A DNA stretch of 64,000 bases from LD21 sp963715785 (lineage in GTDB: Bacteria > Bacteroidota > Bacteroidia > Bacteroidales > VadinHA17). Positions 8,750-19,800 of this stretch are shown here, in pieces (positions within the stretch are counted from its first letter, which is position 1; every line of letters begins with the position of its first letter). The stretch is from contig OY970276.1 of assembly GCA_963715785.1 (NCBI GenBank), positions 682,001-746,000 on the forward strand, given 5' to 3'. The position numbers were made by a program, and so were the translations under genes. The notes beneath the pieces are model-generated. The model was not told the DNA's origin. It searched no databases and worked only from the letters and a program-made list of their open reading frames with translations.

Positions 8750-10672
8750 TTATTCTTTTTTCAGCACAACTGCCGTAAGTGGCTCAAGAGTGATCTCTAT
8801 TGAGCCGCCAGAGCTGGAGTATATTTTCCTGCCTGAAGACAACAGGAGTTTATATTTCCCGACATTTTTTACAGGTACTTTCACAGTTTGCCGCTTATCT
8901 GACCTGTTAAAAGCTGCAACTATCTCATCTTTGCCTGATGACCGGTTATATGCCAATACCATTTTCTTGTCATCAGCTACCGAGAAGTTAAGATCGCCAT
9001 ATACAAGAACCGGATTTTCCTTTCTCATCGCAATTAACTTACTGTAGAATGATCTCAGGGCTGTATCCGGTCTCACGACATCGACCGGTCTTTTACCCGA
9101 TGGACTGAAGGCTGCCCGTTCGTCCTCGTATGAAAGGTCACCCCAAACCATCGGTTTCCTGCAATCAGGGTCATCAGCACCCCACATTCCCACTTCTTCC
9201 CCGTAATAGATCTGTGGAGCTCCGATAAATGTGTACTGATGGATAAGAAGAAGAATCTGTTCCTTTCTGGTTCGCTTATCCGGTTTATTTATTTTATAAT
9301 CAGGGTTATCAGAAGGTTTTGCTTTATATTTATCCATTGTCTTATTATACAATGAAGTTGAGAGCCTTGGAGTATCATGGGTAGATACAACATTCATCAT
9401 AGCCTGCTGGTTTTCAATGCCGATTCCATTATCGATGCGGTTAATTTCCTTCACAAATCCGGTGGCATTCAATATTGGCTCAGCCTGTCCAAAAAATCCT
9501 CTTGCAATCCTGAACCATCTGTAATTCATAATTGCATCAAACTGATCTCCTTCCAGATATACCTTCGGATTAAACAGTTTATCAGGCCATTCAAGCCACC
9601 AGATCTCTCCCACCAGGTATGCTTCGGGATTAACCGATCTTACAACCTTACGGTATTCCCTCCAGAAGCCCATCGGAATTTCGCCTGCAACATCAAGCCT
9701 GTATCCATCTACGCCGTCAGACGGGTTGCCATCTCCATTAGGATCAAGCCATCTCCTGGTCACATTGAATATGTGTTGTTTAAGTGACTCTGAATGAAAA
9801 TTACCTTCGAAAGGCATCACCTTTCGGTCTGGAGGAATAATATCCTTTCTCAGAACAGGCATATACGGATTATTCCCTCCCCATCCTTCATAGCGGAATT
9901 CATCTTCCTTAGTTGCCGGGTCATCGAACTGCTTAATGTTGTACCAGCCGGCATATTTTGAATTAATCCCATTCTTCCTGACATCATTCAGCGCCCAGAA
10001 TGTTTTGCCGGTATGGTTCCAGGAATAATCCATTATCACTTTTATTCCTCTTTTATGAAATTCATCTACTATTTTAAGAAACAGCTTATCTGCCGAGGTC
10101 CATTTCCAGGTTGAAGGATCATCGGGGATTTCCGAATCCATTATTGCTGCATCACCTTTTGGATCGGGACCGAAATTTCTGTCAATATGTCGCCAGTTCC
10201 TTGCATCATATTTATGCAATGAAGGTGAATCATTAAGAGGATTAAAATATATTGCGTTCACGCCGAGCGACTGAATATAACCAATTTCATCAAGGACGCC
10301 CTGCAAATCTCCGCCATACCGGCGGGCCTGGACCTTTGAATTGAAACCTTTTACTTTAAGACTGTCGAGCCATGGTTCATGTGAATACCAGTCGTGACCC
10401 CAGGGTGTTATTTTCCAGTTTGAAGGCAGCTTATCAGGATAAGCGCCTGCCATATCAGCTGGAGTAGGATCATTACCAGGATCTCCGTTACGGAATCTTT
10501 CAACAAATATCTGGTACCACACTGCCTCTTTTGTCCAGGCAGGGACAGAGGCGAGAGATTTATCAACCTGTAAATTATTCTTTTTTTGCATAGGTCCTGC
10601 TCCCATCAGCAGGAAGCCTGCTATTGATAATATAAATACCCTGATCGTGAATGAATGCATGATTTTTCCCAC
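8750..10672 (-). CDS. GH13 alpha-amylase family enzyme, neopullulanase/cyclomaltodextrinase-like, periplasmic
   Basis: This 640-residue GH13 enzyme has an N-terminal signal peptide without a lipobox, so it is probably periplasmic; the second Met (at 10660) is an equally good start. The barrel begins near VWYQIFVERF (about 55) and keeps the conserved regions MDYSWNH, DGYRLDVA, LVGEIW and STHDTPRL. From the first Met the catalytic residues are Asp327, Glu356 and Asp433. A C-terminal beta domain follows (about 560-640). Architecture and length resemble SusA-type neopullulanases, which trim imported maltodextrins. It is the last gene of the - strand maltose unit, and its stop lies 4 bp from that of the convergent T9SS amylase gene. 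Confidence 0.9.
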   Translation of the reverse strand: MGKIMHSFTIRVFILSIAGFLLMGAGPMQKKNNLQVDKSLASVPAWTKEAVWYQIFVERFRNGDPGNDPTPADMAGAYPDKLPSNWKITPWGHDWYSHEPWLDSLKVKGFNSKVQARRYGGDLQGVLDEIGYIQSLGVNAIYFNPLNDSPSLHKYDARNWRHIDRNFGPDPKGDAAIMDSEIPDDPSTWKWTSADKLFLKIVDEFHKRGIKVIMDYSWNHTGKTFWALNDVRKNGINSKYAGWYNIKQFDDPATKEDEFRYEGWGGNNPYMPVLRKDIIPPDRKVMPFEGNFHSESLKQHIFNVTRRWLDPNGDGNPSDGVDGYRLDVAGEIPMGFWREYRKVVRSVNPEAYLVGEIWWLEWPDKLFNPKVYLEGDQFDAIMNYRWFRIARGFFGQAEPILNATGFVKEINRIDNGIGIENQQAMMNVVSTHDTPRLSTSLYNKTMDKYKAKPSDNPDYKINKPDKRTRKEQILLLIHQYTFIGAPQIYYGEEVGMWGADDPDCRKPMVWGDLSYEDERAAFSPSGKRPVDVVRPDTALRSFYSKLIAMRKENPVLVYGDLNFSVADDKKMVLAYNRSSGKDEIVAAFNRSDKRQTVKVPVKNVGKYKLLLSSGRKIYSSSGGSIEITLEPLTAVVLKKE

Positions 10673-10744
10673 TTTTTTTACTTTTTAAATCTTAACTCTG
10701 TTTCCACCAGGCCTGGGTTTTTCTGAATTGAAAAAAACAATACC

Positions 10745-12139
10745 TTACGGCTGTCCGGGAAATCCTACCAGCACTTTGCCACCCCATGGTTCAAACCTGA
10801 GAGAATCAGCCAGAGGCAGAGCAACTCTCATACCCCCGAAGTAATCCATATATTCTCCTTTAAGATTTTCAGGAAGAGACTTCAGGGCAACAGGCTTTTT
10901 ACTTAGGTTCAGAAGAACCACAACGCGGTTTCCGTCTTTCTCTCTGTAAAAAGCGAATATTGAGTTATCCTTACTTGTTTTTATTCTGACCATAGGGCCT
11001 CCAAAATCACCATTCCAAAGCGCTTTATTATCCTTTTTCAAAGAGATCAGCTTCTTATAAAAACTCGTTAGATAACAGGTGTCCCATTTGATAGGATCTC
11101 TGACAAAGAATTTTAAACGCTTGTCGAGGCAGGCTTCCTGACCGCTATAAAGCATCGGCACTCCGGGTGCGGTAAATATTAAGGTTGCAAATGCCCTCTG
11201 CGCATCGCCCATCAAAGAGTCGATTGTTCCTGCCCAGGTATTCTCATCATGATTTGTAAGGAACTCGAGCCTGTATACATTGCTGGGATAAGTCTGAAAT
11301 TCTTTTTTATAATACCTATCAAGTTTTGCCACACTGTCTTTCCCCTGTGCTATGCTGTTCATAAGATGATGCATCTCCCATGCATAATTCATATCAAAGC
11401 CTTTCTCAAGAAAGTATGTAGGCTGCTCGATTTCACCGATCAGCATAACAGGCTTTATGGCTGTAAGTTCTTTTCTGGCTCTCTCCCAGAACTCCTTAGG
11501 CGTTTCATTTGGGTGGTCTATGCGGAAACCATCAACTCCCATGTTAACCCAGAATTTCAATGCATCCATCATATAATCCTGTAGACCCTTTTTTGACCAG
11601 TCGAGCTGAATTACATCAGTCCAGTCAAAACCCCTGGGAGGTCCAAAGTGCCCGGCAGAATCCCTTACATACCAGTCGGGATGTTCAACCGTAAGATTGT
11701 TATCCCAGGAAGTATGATTAGGCACCCAGTCAAGCATGACTTTCATTCCCAGGTCATGAGCTTTTTTTAACATCGCTTTAAAATCGTCAAGAGTTCCGAA
11801 TTCAGGATTCACATTCAGGTAATCCTTTACAGAATAGTAGCTCCCAAGTCCTCCTTTTCTGTTCACAACGCCGATAGGGAATGTCGGCATAAACCATAAT
11901 ACATCCACACCAAGAGCTTTCAAACGGGGCAGATGTTCCGCAAAAGCATTAAAAGTCCCTTCTTCGGTATACTGTCTGACGTTTACTTCATACAGAACAG
12001 AATTTTTCGACCATTCAGGATGTACGACCTCGGAAACAAAAGGTTTTATTTCTTTTTTCTTTCCGAAAATTGAACAACCGGCAATCGTAATTACAAGAAT
12101 CATTATTAGTGTCAGTATACTAACAGGCAGCTTTTCCAT
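10745..12139 (-). CDS. GH13 alpha-amylase lipoprotein
   Basis: This compact 464-residue GH13 enzyme is anchored as a lipoprotein: hydrophobic signal and lipobox ITIAGC, Cys22. The barrel starts at SVLYEVNVRQYTEEG (about 47) and carries MLDWVPNH, DGFRIDHPN (nucleophile Asp208), LIGEIEQ (Glu236) and LTNHDENTW (Asp298). A short C-terminal beta domain (about 375-464) closes the protein. It lacks the extra binding domain of SusG, so its place on the periplasmic or outer face cannot be told from sequence. It lies 52 bp after the GH65 gene and 72 bp before the second GH13 gene, in one operon. Confidence 0.9.
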   Translation of the reverse strand: MEKLPVSILTLIMILVITIAGCSIFGKKKEIKPFVSEVVHPEWSKNSVLYEVNVRQYTEEGTFNAFAEHLPRLKALGVDVLWFMPTFPIGVVNRKGGLGSYYSVKDYLNVNPEFGTLDDFKAMLKKAHDLGMKVMLDWVPNHTSWDNNLTVEHPDWYVRDSAGHFGPPRGFDWTDVIQLDWSKKGLQDYMMDALKFWVNMGVDGFRIDHPNETPKEFWERARKELTAIKPVMLIGEIEQPTYFLEKGFDMNYAWEMHHLMNSIAQGKDSVAKLDRYYKKEFQTYPSNVYRLEFLTNHDENTWAGTIDSLMGDAQRAFATLIFTAPGVPMLYSGQEACLDKRLKFFVRDPIKWDTCYLTSFYKKLISLKKDNKALWNGDFGGPMVRIKTSKDNSIFAFYREKDGNRVVVLLNLSKKPVALKSLPENLKGEYMDYFGGMRVALPLADSLRFEPWGGKVLVGFPGQP

Positions 12140-12191
12140 GATCTGAAGAATTTAGTTTCAATATTATGATTAATATTTTGAATCACAGTCG

Positions 12192-14519
12192 TTAAGAGAA
12201 AAAATCAACTTTTGGATTAAGAATAAGTTTATCCGATCCCTGGATCTGATATTTTTTCCCTGACAATACCACGTCCAAATACTTGTTTGACAGGTTATTA
12301 ATTGTGACGCAATCTTTAGTTACTTTAACTTCAAACAATATACCCCGGAAACGTGCATGAAATGAATATGAATTCCATTTTTCAGGGATAAGCGGATTGA
12401 GAAATAATTTGTCATCCTGGATTCTCATTCCTCCGAAACCTTCTACGATTGCCAGCCAGGTTCCTGCCATACTGGTTATGTGAAGTCCGCCTGAAACTTC
12501 ATTATTATAATCGTCAAGATCCAGTCTGGCCGTTCTCAGATAAAGCTCATAAGCCTTTTCGATCTTTCCTATCCTGGAAGCAACAATTGAATGTATGCAT
12601 GCAGATAATGAAGATTCATGAACTGTCATGGGTTCATAAAAATCATAATTACGCTGAATTGTCTCAGTGTCAAACTCATCTTCAAACAGGTACAATCCCT
12701 GCAGGACATCAGCCTGTTTGATGAAACACGATCTCAGTATCCTGTCCCACGACCAATGCTGATTTATTGGTCTTTCCTCCTCCGGAATGGAGCTTGCCGG
12801 CCTGAGCTCTTTATCCAGAAATCCATCCTGCTGAATAAAAATATTGCGCGACTTATCAAAGGGGAAGTGCATGCCGTTTATCAATTCCTGCCATCTGTCA
12901 GTTTCCGTTTTGAAATTGAAATTTGTCTTTGCAAATATAGCCTCCAGTTTTGCCGGGTTTTCATTTTTCACGATCGCCATGCTTTTCAGGGTATAGGATA
13001 ATGTCCACACCGCTAATGAGTTGGTATACCAGTTATTATTAACATTGTTCTCATATTCATTGGGACCGGTAACCCCTAATATCACAAATTTCTTCAGGTT
13101 TTCCGAAAAGGTAGTGCGTTGACTCCAGAATCTTGAAATTCCGATCAACACTTCCAGTCCGTATTCTGACATATATTCATTGTCGCCGGTATGCCTTATA
13201 TAATTGCTTATCGCGAATGCTATTGCTCCGTTCCTGTGTATCTCTTCAAAAGTTATCTCCCACTCGTTATGACATTCCTCTCCATTCATCGTCACCATCG
13301 GGTATAGAGCTGCACCATTGTTAAAACCGAGTTTTTCGGCGTTCAGAATACTTTTTTCAAGATGCTTGTAGCGGTACAGCAACAGGTTTTTCCCTACTTT
13401 CTGATCTGCAGTTTTTAAGAAGAACGGTAATCCGAAGGCTTCAGTATCCCAGTATGTGCTCCCTCCATATTTTTCTCCCGTAAATCCCTTTGGCCCTATG
13501 TTAAGCCGTTCGTCTTTCCCCGTATAAGTCTGATTCAGCTGGAAAATATTAAAACGGATTGCCTGCTGAGCTGAAATATCACCTTCAATAATTACATCTG
13601 AAGTTGACCAGATCCTCTCCCATTCATGTTTATGCGCAAGGAAAAGCCTTGCATAGCCTTTGGTTATTGCGTCCTGCAGCCGGGTCGCATTGTCGCAGGA
13701 TAAAAATTCCTTTGAGTTGTTCAAAGAAGACAGAACCGATACATATTTATAAAGAACGATTTCCTCCCCTTTGATTAAGTCAACTGAAAAGGCGCTCTGA
13801 ATATATTTTTCACCTGATGAAGTTTCCGTATCTATAGTAATCTTTTTGTTATCCTTCTGAAGTTCAAAGATCATTCCGGTAGCAACATGAAAATCTGTTT
13901 TCAATGTCCGTGTGATAAGTACTCCCGTGCATCCTTCCACCTCTTTTCTTACCTCTTTCCAGAATTTTTCACCATAGTTTGTATCCTCATTTTTTACATC
14001 CCCGTCAATATAAACTATGAAATCAAGTTTCCCTTCAAAATCTATTGATCTGACCGAGTATCTTATTACCCCCAGATCTGGTTCTGCCATGCTGACAAAG
14101 CGTCTGCTGTTGATCTCAATAACTTTATTTTCAGATACATTTACTTTAAAGGATCTTTCAAGATAACCTTCCTTCATATTAAGTATCCTGTAAAAGTCAG
14201 AGATTTCTGAAGTCGCCAGGTCAATGGGAGTGCCATTCACAGAGGGTTCAATTCCAAGCCAGTTAGGTGCATTCAGAACTTTTGCAAAGTATTCGGGATA
14301 TCCGTTCTTCCACCATCCGACCCTCGTTTTGTCGGGATAGTACACACCTGCAATATAGCTGCCCTGGAGGCTGTCACCTGAATAATGCTCCTCAAAGTTG
14401 GCCCTTTGCCCCATGTATCCATTCCCGATCGAAAAGATACTCTCCGACTCCCTGTTAAGCTCAGGATGGAATCCTTCTTCGATAATTTGCCAGGCATCCT
14501 TTCTATTAAAACTTATCAT
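12192..14519 (-). CDS. GH65 glycoside phosphorylase, probably maltose phosphorylase
   Basis: GH65 enzymes split alpha-glucosyl disaccharides with phosphate, releasing beta-glucose 1-phosphate with inversion. This 775-residue cytoplasmic protein has no signal peptide. It has an N-terminal beta-sandwich (1-270), a linker, an (alpha/alpha)6 barrel (about 320-690) and a C-terminal beta domain. The active-site segment GEECHNEWEITFEEIH lies at 413-428 and should contain the general acid glutamate. The upstream gene pgmB overlaps it by 14 bp and consumes exactly its product. Maltose is the likely substrate, given the three amylases and the transporter in the locus. Trehalose or kojibiose phosphorylase are alternatives that sequence alone does not exclude. 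Confidence 0.9.
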   Translation of the reverse strand: MISFNRKDAWQIIEEGFHPELNRESESIFSIGNGYMGQRANFEEHYSGDSLQGSYIAGVYYPDKTRVGWWKNGYPEYFAKVLNAPNWLGIEPSVNGTPIDLATSEISDFYRILNMKEGYLERSFKVNVSENKVIEINSRRFVSMAEPDLGVIRYSVRSIDFEGKLDFIVYIDGDVKNEDTNYGEKFWKEVRKEVEGCTGVLITRTLKTDFHVATGMIFELQKDNKKITIDTETSSGEKYIQSAFSVDLIKGEEIVLYKYVSVLSSLNNSKEFLSCDNATRLQDAITKGYARLFLAHKHEWERIWSTSDVIIEGDISAQQAIRFNIFQLNQTYTGKDERLNIGPKGFTGEKYGGSTYWDTEAFGLPFFLKTADQKVGKNLLLYRYKHLEKSILNAEKLGFNNGAALYPMVTMNGEECHNEWEITFEEIHRNGAIAFAISNYIRHTGDNEYMSEYGLEVLIGISRFWSQRTTFSENLKKFVILGVTGPNEYENNVNNNWYTNSLAVWTLSYTLKSMAIVKNENPAKLEAIFAKTNFNFKTETDRWQELINGMHFPFDKSRNIFIQQDGFLDKELRPASSIPEEERPINQHWSWDRILRSCFIKQADVLQGLYLFEDEFDTETIQRNYDFYEPMTVHESSLSACIHSIVASRIGKIEKAYELYLRTARLDLDDYNNEVSGGLHITSMAGTWLAIVEGFGGMRIQDDKLFLNPLIPEKWNSYSFHARFRGILFEVKVTKDCVTINNLSNKYLDVVLSGKKYQIQGSDKLILNPKVDFFS

Positions 14520-15183
14520 AACAGGATATCCTTTCTATAGTTAAAAGTTTTGTAAGGTTCATCTCATCCAATCCTGAAACAACAAAATCAGCTTTTGTAA
14601 GGATTGAAGGCGATCCGACCCCGACACACATCATACCGGCACTAATAGCAGCCTGAACACCTGCCACCGCATCTTCAAACACAACGCAGCTGACGGGGTT
14701 TGCTCTTAACATCTCTGCCGCTTTCAGAAAGACTTCAGGATCGGGTTTTGCCTTGTTAATAATATTACCGTCAGCCACCGCATCAAAAAGTTGCCTGATG
14801 CCAACCCTTTCAAGGATCATTGGAGTGTTTTTGCTGGCAGACCCAATAGCAGTAAGGATCTTTGCCTTTCTAAGCTCACGGAGGAATGTAACACAACCGG
14901 GCAATATCTCTTCCGGCGTCATTTTGCTTATATAATCATTGTACCAGCTGTTTTTAAGAGTGGCATATTCAAGTTTTTTGCTTTCATCCGGCTTGATATT
15001 GCCAATCTCCAGGATTATTTCAAGAGATGCCATCCGGCTCACCCCTTTCAGTCGTTCATTATCACCTTCGGTAAAATGAATTCCGAGCTGATCTGTGAGC
15101 TTTTTCCACGCCAGAAAATGATACTTTGCCGTATCCACGATTACTCCGTCGAGATCAAAAATACAAGCTGCCGGTTGCATCAT
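14506..15183 (-). CDS. pgmB: Beta-phosphoglucomutase
   Basis: This 225-residue HAD-superfamily enzyme converts beta-glucose 1-phosphate to glucose 6-phosphate. The first HAD motif FDLDGVIVDT gives the nucleophile Asp10 and the acid/base Asp12. Cap residues follow (LKGVSR near 65), then motif II (IGSAS near 118), the conserved Lys in KAKPDPEVF, and the VVFEDAVAGV metal-binding motif. Its start overlaps the transporter stop in an ATGA, and its end overlaps the GH65 start by 14 bp, so the three are probably translationally coupled. Pairing with a GH65 inverting phosphorylase is the usual arrangement for maltose use through beta-glucose 1-phosphate. Confidence 0.94.
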   Translation of the reverse strand: MMQPAACIFDLDGVIVDTAKYHFLAWKKLTDQLGIHFTEGDNERLKGVSRMASLEIILEIGNIKPDESKKLEYATLKNSWYNDYISKMTPEEILPGCVTFLRELRKAKILTAIGSASKNTPMILERVGIRQLFDAVADGNIINKAKPDPEVFLKAAEMLRANPVSCVVFEDAVAGVQAAISAGMMCVGVGSPSILTKADFVVSGLDEMNLTKLLTIERISCYDKF

Positions 15184-16703
15184 GCTTTTATGGTTTTCGT
15201 TTCATCAGTATCCTTCACAAAAAGAATCAGTACCGCTGCTATAAACATCGAAATTCCGCCTGTTACAAGTGCATAGATACTCTCGCCGCCAAAAATGTCA
15301 CGTACAAAAAATCCAAGAATGCTTGCCGCAAGTATTTGTGGAATAACAATAAAAAAGTTAAATATTCCCATATAGGTACCCATCTTTTCTGCAGGAAGGG
15401 AACCGGTGAGTATTGCATAAGGCATTGCAAGAATACTTGCCCATGCAAGTCCAATACCAAGCATAGAGAGTATGAGCATGTGGGGAGTATGAATCAGGAT
15501 AATGGAAATCAGCCCCAGTCCTCCGGCAATCAGGCTGATGGAGTGGGTTATGCGTCTGTTGGTTAGTCTGGCAAGCACAGGAAGAAGGAATGCTACCAAT
15601 GCCGCAAATCCATTATACACGGCAAAAAGAATACCAACCCAGTTTGCACCCTGATTATAGAGTTCGCTTGTCGGATCTTTAGTACCATAAATGTGACTGG
15701 TAACTGCAGAAGTGGTATAGATCCACATGGAGAAAAGGGCAAACCATGAAAAAAATTGCACAATTGCCAGTTGTCCCATAGTCTTCGGCATGGCGTAGAG
15801 GTCGCTCAACACAACCACAAGTCCGCTTCGCGTATTGCCTGCCGATACAAACAGGCCTGATATAAGCTGTATCAAACCGAATGCCCCGATCCCAACCGAA
15901 AGAATATACAGTTCCTTTTCCAGTGAATAGTAATATATAACCAGACTTATAACGAGTCCTGCAAAGATCCAATAGATCCCTCTTTTAAAAAAGACACTGG
16001 CATCGAAGGATGTATCAGCATCGGGATTATAGTCCCTTTTCACATTCTCTTCAGACGAAAATTCCTTTAGTTCATCAGGCGAGTATTCTTTCGTTCGTAT
16101 TATAGTCCAGATTACTGCAGAAATAAAAACCGCTCCACCTATATAAAATGAAAATTTAACGGATAAAGGTATTTGGCCAGCAGGAGCAGTATTTTGAATA
16201 TGGAACCAATTGGTGAGAACATACGGAAGCACAGATGCGATTACTGCACCTGTGCCTATAAAGAAGCTCTGTGTGGCGAATCCTACTGTACGCTGATCGG
16301 AAGGAAGCATATCACCTACAAATGCTCTGAAAGGCTCCATTGATATATTTATTGAAGCATCCATGATCCAGAGTGTCCCGGCTGCAATCCATAATACAGG
16401 TGAATTTGGCATGAATATAAGTGCGAGTGATGCGAGAATCGCACCAGTAAGAAAATACGGACGTCGGCGACCCAGCCTGTTCCACGTGTTATCGCTCATA
16501 TGCCCGATTATAGGTTGAATTATCAGGCCAGTGACAGGAGCAGCAATCCATAATATAGGTATGTTGTCCACTTTGGCGCCAAGTGTTTCGAATATTCTGC
16601 TGACATTGGCATTCTGCAGAGCAAATCCGAACTGAATTCCCAGAAATCCAAAACTCATGTTCCAGATCTGCCAGAAGTTTAAAGTGGGTTTTGTCCTTTT
16701 CAT
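15180..16703 (-). CDS. MFS sugar transporter, probably maltose/maltodextrin importer
   Basis: This 507-residue inner-membrane protein shows about 12 hydrophobic segments and a charged central loop (about 205-235). Family features are the N-terminal FWQIWNMSFGFLGIQFGFALQ-type first helix, the GHMSDNTWNRLGRRRPYF loop between helices 2 and 3 (MFS motif A), and a repeat-like loop in the second half (ARLTNRR). Similar MFS proteins sit in maltose operons of Bacteroidota. As first gene of the unit followed by pgmB and GH65, it most likely brings maltose into the cytoplasm. Substrate is inferred from context. Confidence 0.87.
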   Translation of the reverse strand: MKRTKPTLNFWQIWNMSFGFLGIQFGFALQNANVSRIFETLGAKVDNIPILWIAAPVTGLIIQPIIGHMSDNTWNRLGRRRPYFLTGAILASLALIFMPNSPVLWIAAGTLWIMDASINISMEPFRAFVGDMLPSDQRTVGFATQSFFIGTGAVIASVLPYVLTNWFHIQNTAPAGQIPLSVKFSFYIGGAVFISAVIWTIIRTKEYSPDELKEFSSEENVKRDYNPDADTSFDASVFFKRGIYWIFAGLVISLVIYYYSLEKELYILSVGIGAFGLIQLISGLFVSAGNTRSGLVVVLSDLYAMPKTMGQLAIVQFFSWFALFSMWIYTTSAVTSHIYGTKDPTSELYNQGANWVGILFAVYNGFAALVAFLLPVLARLTNRRITHSISLIAGGLGLISIILIHTPHMLILSMLGIGLAWASILAMPYAILTGSLPAEKMGTYMGIFNFFIVIPQILAASILGFFVRDIFGGESIYALVTGGISMFIAAVLILFVKDTDETKTIKA

Positions 16704-16840
16704 CTTAAACGGCTAAATAGTAGAGGTCAGGTTATAATTACACTCAAAAATAGAAAAACGGATCGACAAATGATACTGTCAATTCAGATATTTTTCTCGC
16801 ATAATAGCTGATTTTCAGGCAGGAAGAGATGCTAACGGAT

Positions 16841-16858
16841 GTTTCAATCGATTGCTAA
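16841..16858. promoter_or_regulatory. Candidate LacI-type operator upstream of the maltose operon
   Basis: A perfect 10-bp palindrome CAATCGATTG (16845-16854) sits inside TTTCAATCGATTGCTA. It is centred on CpG like operators of LacI/MalR-family regulators. It lies about 145 bp upstream of the transporter start, in the only gap (16704-16893) between sprA and the maltose unit. A TATTTTTG that matches the Bacteroidota -7 box lies closer to the gene (complement of 16744-16751), but no convincing -33 box is at the right distance. The same gap also carries a weak 4-bp hairpin with a T run just after the sprA stop (16866-16887). No regulator gene is present in the window. Confidence 0.35.
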
Positions 16859-16893
16859 GAGAATGAAAAAAAACAGATTTTTTTCTGCTCTGG

Positions 16894-19800
16894 TTATTGA
16901 ACAAGGGTAAATTTAAGACTAAAGCCAAAATTGGTATTTGAAGTTGGAAATGTATTGGCGACAAAAGGATTATTCATCGTTCTGTCGGCAAATATCTGAA
17001 GATTAAACCTGTCACTTAGAACATAATCGGCGGTAGCGCCTACTGTGAAGACCTTCTCCCCGATAACAGGCTGATCAACATCTTCGATCAGCTTCCTGGC
17101 AAGTGTCTTGTTGTCGCGGATCGAAAGATCCAGTCTTACATTCAAATCGCTTTTAAGGGCTTTCTGACCCTGTCCGGTCTTAAGAATTATCTGCACATTA
17201 TCAAACCTGTAGCCGGCGCCGAACACCAACTCATTGATCCTGGAATCAGATACCTGGTTACTTGTCAGGTTAAGGGATACTGTCCGGGATTTTTTCCACT
17301 CAAAGCGTGTTGTGAGGCTGTTTTTCCAGTTCATATCCACATTGATCAGCGGACTGAACTGTTCGCTGATGGTCACAACATCTATCTCATATTGCTGAAC
17401 GAAGTTATTCTGAAGGTCTCTTATACGGCTGATCCCGTCTTCTCCCGGATCATATGTAAGATTTGTAGTATATGAACCAATCTGGTAGGTACTCCGGTAT
17501 TGATGCATTAAATTTATAGATCTGAATACACTTTGGACGAATGGAAATTTAGACAGCCCGTCAAAGTTGATCCTCCAGTTTGGCATCATCTGCAGTGCTG
17601 AAGGGAATATTCCCAGGCCTACCTTGTTCGGGTCGGTCTTTGTGTATGCAGCAAGGAAGGCGGGTATCAGAACGTCACTCGATGTCTGTCCATATCCGCT
17701 TTTGAACGGGCCTGTAAGCTGTTCACCTGTTACAGGATCAGTATTGGGGTCATAGCCCGGATCAACTTTTTGTCTTTCTGCAGCCCTCCTTGAAGATATA
17801 ATAACCGTATTTTTCTTGAATGCTTCGAAGGTAGGTGAGGCATAATCGTTGCTTTTTGAGATCTTTTCGAAAGCAGTCCCCCAGGAAATGATAGATATTG
17901 AGAAGTTTCCATTAATTATCCGGTTACGTGTACTGTCGGGAAAGTTGCCATTATTATCTGCAATATAATAAGAGCTTTCAGACTCTATAAATCTCCTGTC
18001 GGCATTTACATCTATCCGTAATCCCGGGAAAGGTTCTATAAGACTTCTTAACGAAAGGTCACGCTTTTTGTCGTAGACTGCAGGAGTATTCAGGAGGGTA
18101 TCCCTTGAAAGCCAACCGTTTGTAACAGCCTGATCAAAAAAGCTTCTGCTACTGTACCCCATGATAAAAGGCAAGCCCGGAGCAAGCCTGCCATTATTCT
18201 GCGACATACCAAGGAAATTAGTTTCCGGCGTATAACCCGGAAGAAATTGTCCCTGATCAGTAGTATAGGTAAGACTCACCGATCTTATTCCCATAAGTGC
18301 CCTGAGAAGATATTCGCCAGTGACAATTATCGGATTACGGATTTTTTTAACCTGCCCCTCGATGACTACTTTTGCACTGTCAACCTGTTTGGCAGCGGTA
18401 AAGTTTATCTTGTTTTCAGTCAAAATGTCAATCTTTCCTCTTACCTCCACTCCATTTTTTCCGACAATTTTAACCTTTATGTCTTTTGTATTCAGGTTAT
18501 GAAATATAGCCTTAGCCACATTAGCCTTGAAGCTCATGTTATTTTTTGAAAAAGTGACTGTCCGCATATCCGCTTTCGATTTTTGCGGACCGCCTGGCTG
18601 GGTGCTGTTTTCAATTCTCTTCAGGAATTTTAGCTTGGTGTATAATGTAGCAAGGTTGCCCATTGCAGTAAAAGTCATCTCACTATGGTTCTTGATCGAA
18701 TTTCCCAGATTTATATTCAGGCTGTCGGGGAAAAGCGGACCTGCAAGCCATGTATAGTCGGCAGTATAGCGGGCATTGGCATTTACCCATGAAAGCAATG
18801 GAAGTTTGTTAACAGGAAGCGTATAGGTGATATTGAAAAAATGATTATAATCCGTGGTCCTTCCTCCCCTTCGCAAGTTCACCCAAACAGAATCTTTCCA
18901 TTCATCATAAAGGTTACTGTATCTGCTCTTATCCACTCCACCGGAAGGCTCATCGATCCGTGCGAGGTCAGTTGCCGTGAAATCAAATTTCAGGTTACGC
19001 GTAATATCGTATTTAAAATCATATATCCTGCTCCATTCAAAATCCTTCTTGAACGAGGGAGTAATTTTCAGATACGGATCGTCTATATTCCTTGTTATTA
19101 ATTCATTATAAGTACGGCTGAGATCAGTTCTGAATGAAAGGCTTTTTGGAAAAACATAAAAGTTAAAGTCTTTGATAATTTTAAACGCAGGAGAACTAAG
19201 GAATCTTACATTCCTGAAAGGCATTACATTAGCAGGCTGGGCCTGATAATCATAATTTAGTCCGCCCCGGTAGTCTTTTTCGAGGTCAATCTGAGTATTA
19301 ATGTTGCTATTGAATATTTCATTGTACGTATAATTAACACTAAGGTTTGCAAGGTCCCAGGGATGAGGCTTAGTACCTCGTTTAGTTATTCCTGCATTAC
19401 TGATTGTTATAGTCTTTCTTCGAGAATAATCTTCTGAAATAGAAAGAATTGAGTCTCTTTCTGCATTATTTTTCGCAGCCTTTAAAGCGTCAGAGAGAAG
19501 GATATCAGGATCGAGTGGATCATATTGTGGTCTTATCCTTGTTTCTGAATATCCCAGATACACTGGAAGTCTTACACCAAGCTTTTCCGGGAAAAACTTA
19601 CCGAGTTCAATGCTTGAGGAAAGATCATACTTCATGGTCTCTTCTTTGCTTCTCTCATTAACTTTTTGTTCCAGACTTCCCCAACCCGGAGTGCTTGCCT
19701 GCCCCACCACATCAACAGTTCCAAGGTCGGCGAGACGGGCCTGCAGATGTCCGTTGGCTGCCCACCCGCCGTCTTCAACAAAATCGCTTAATCGCAGCTC

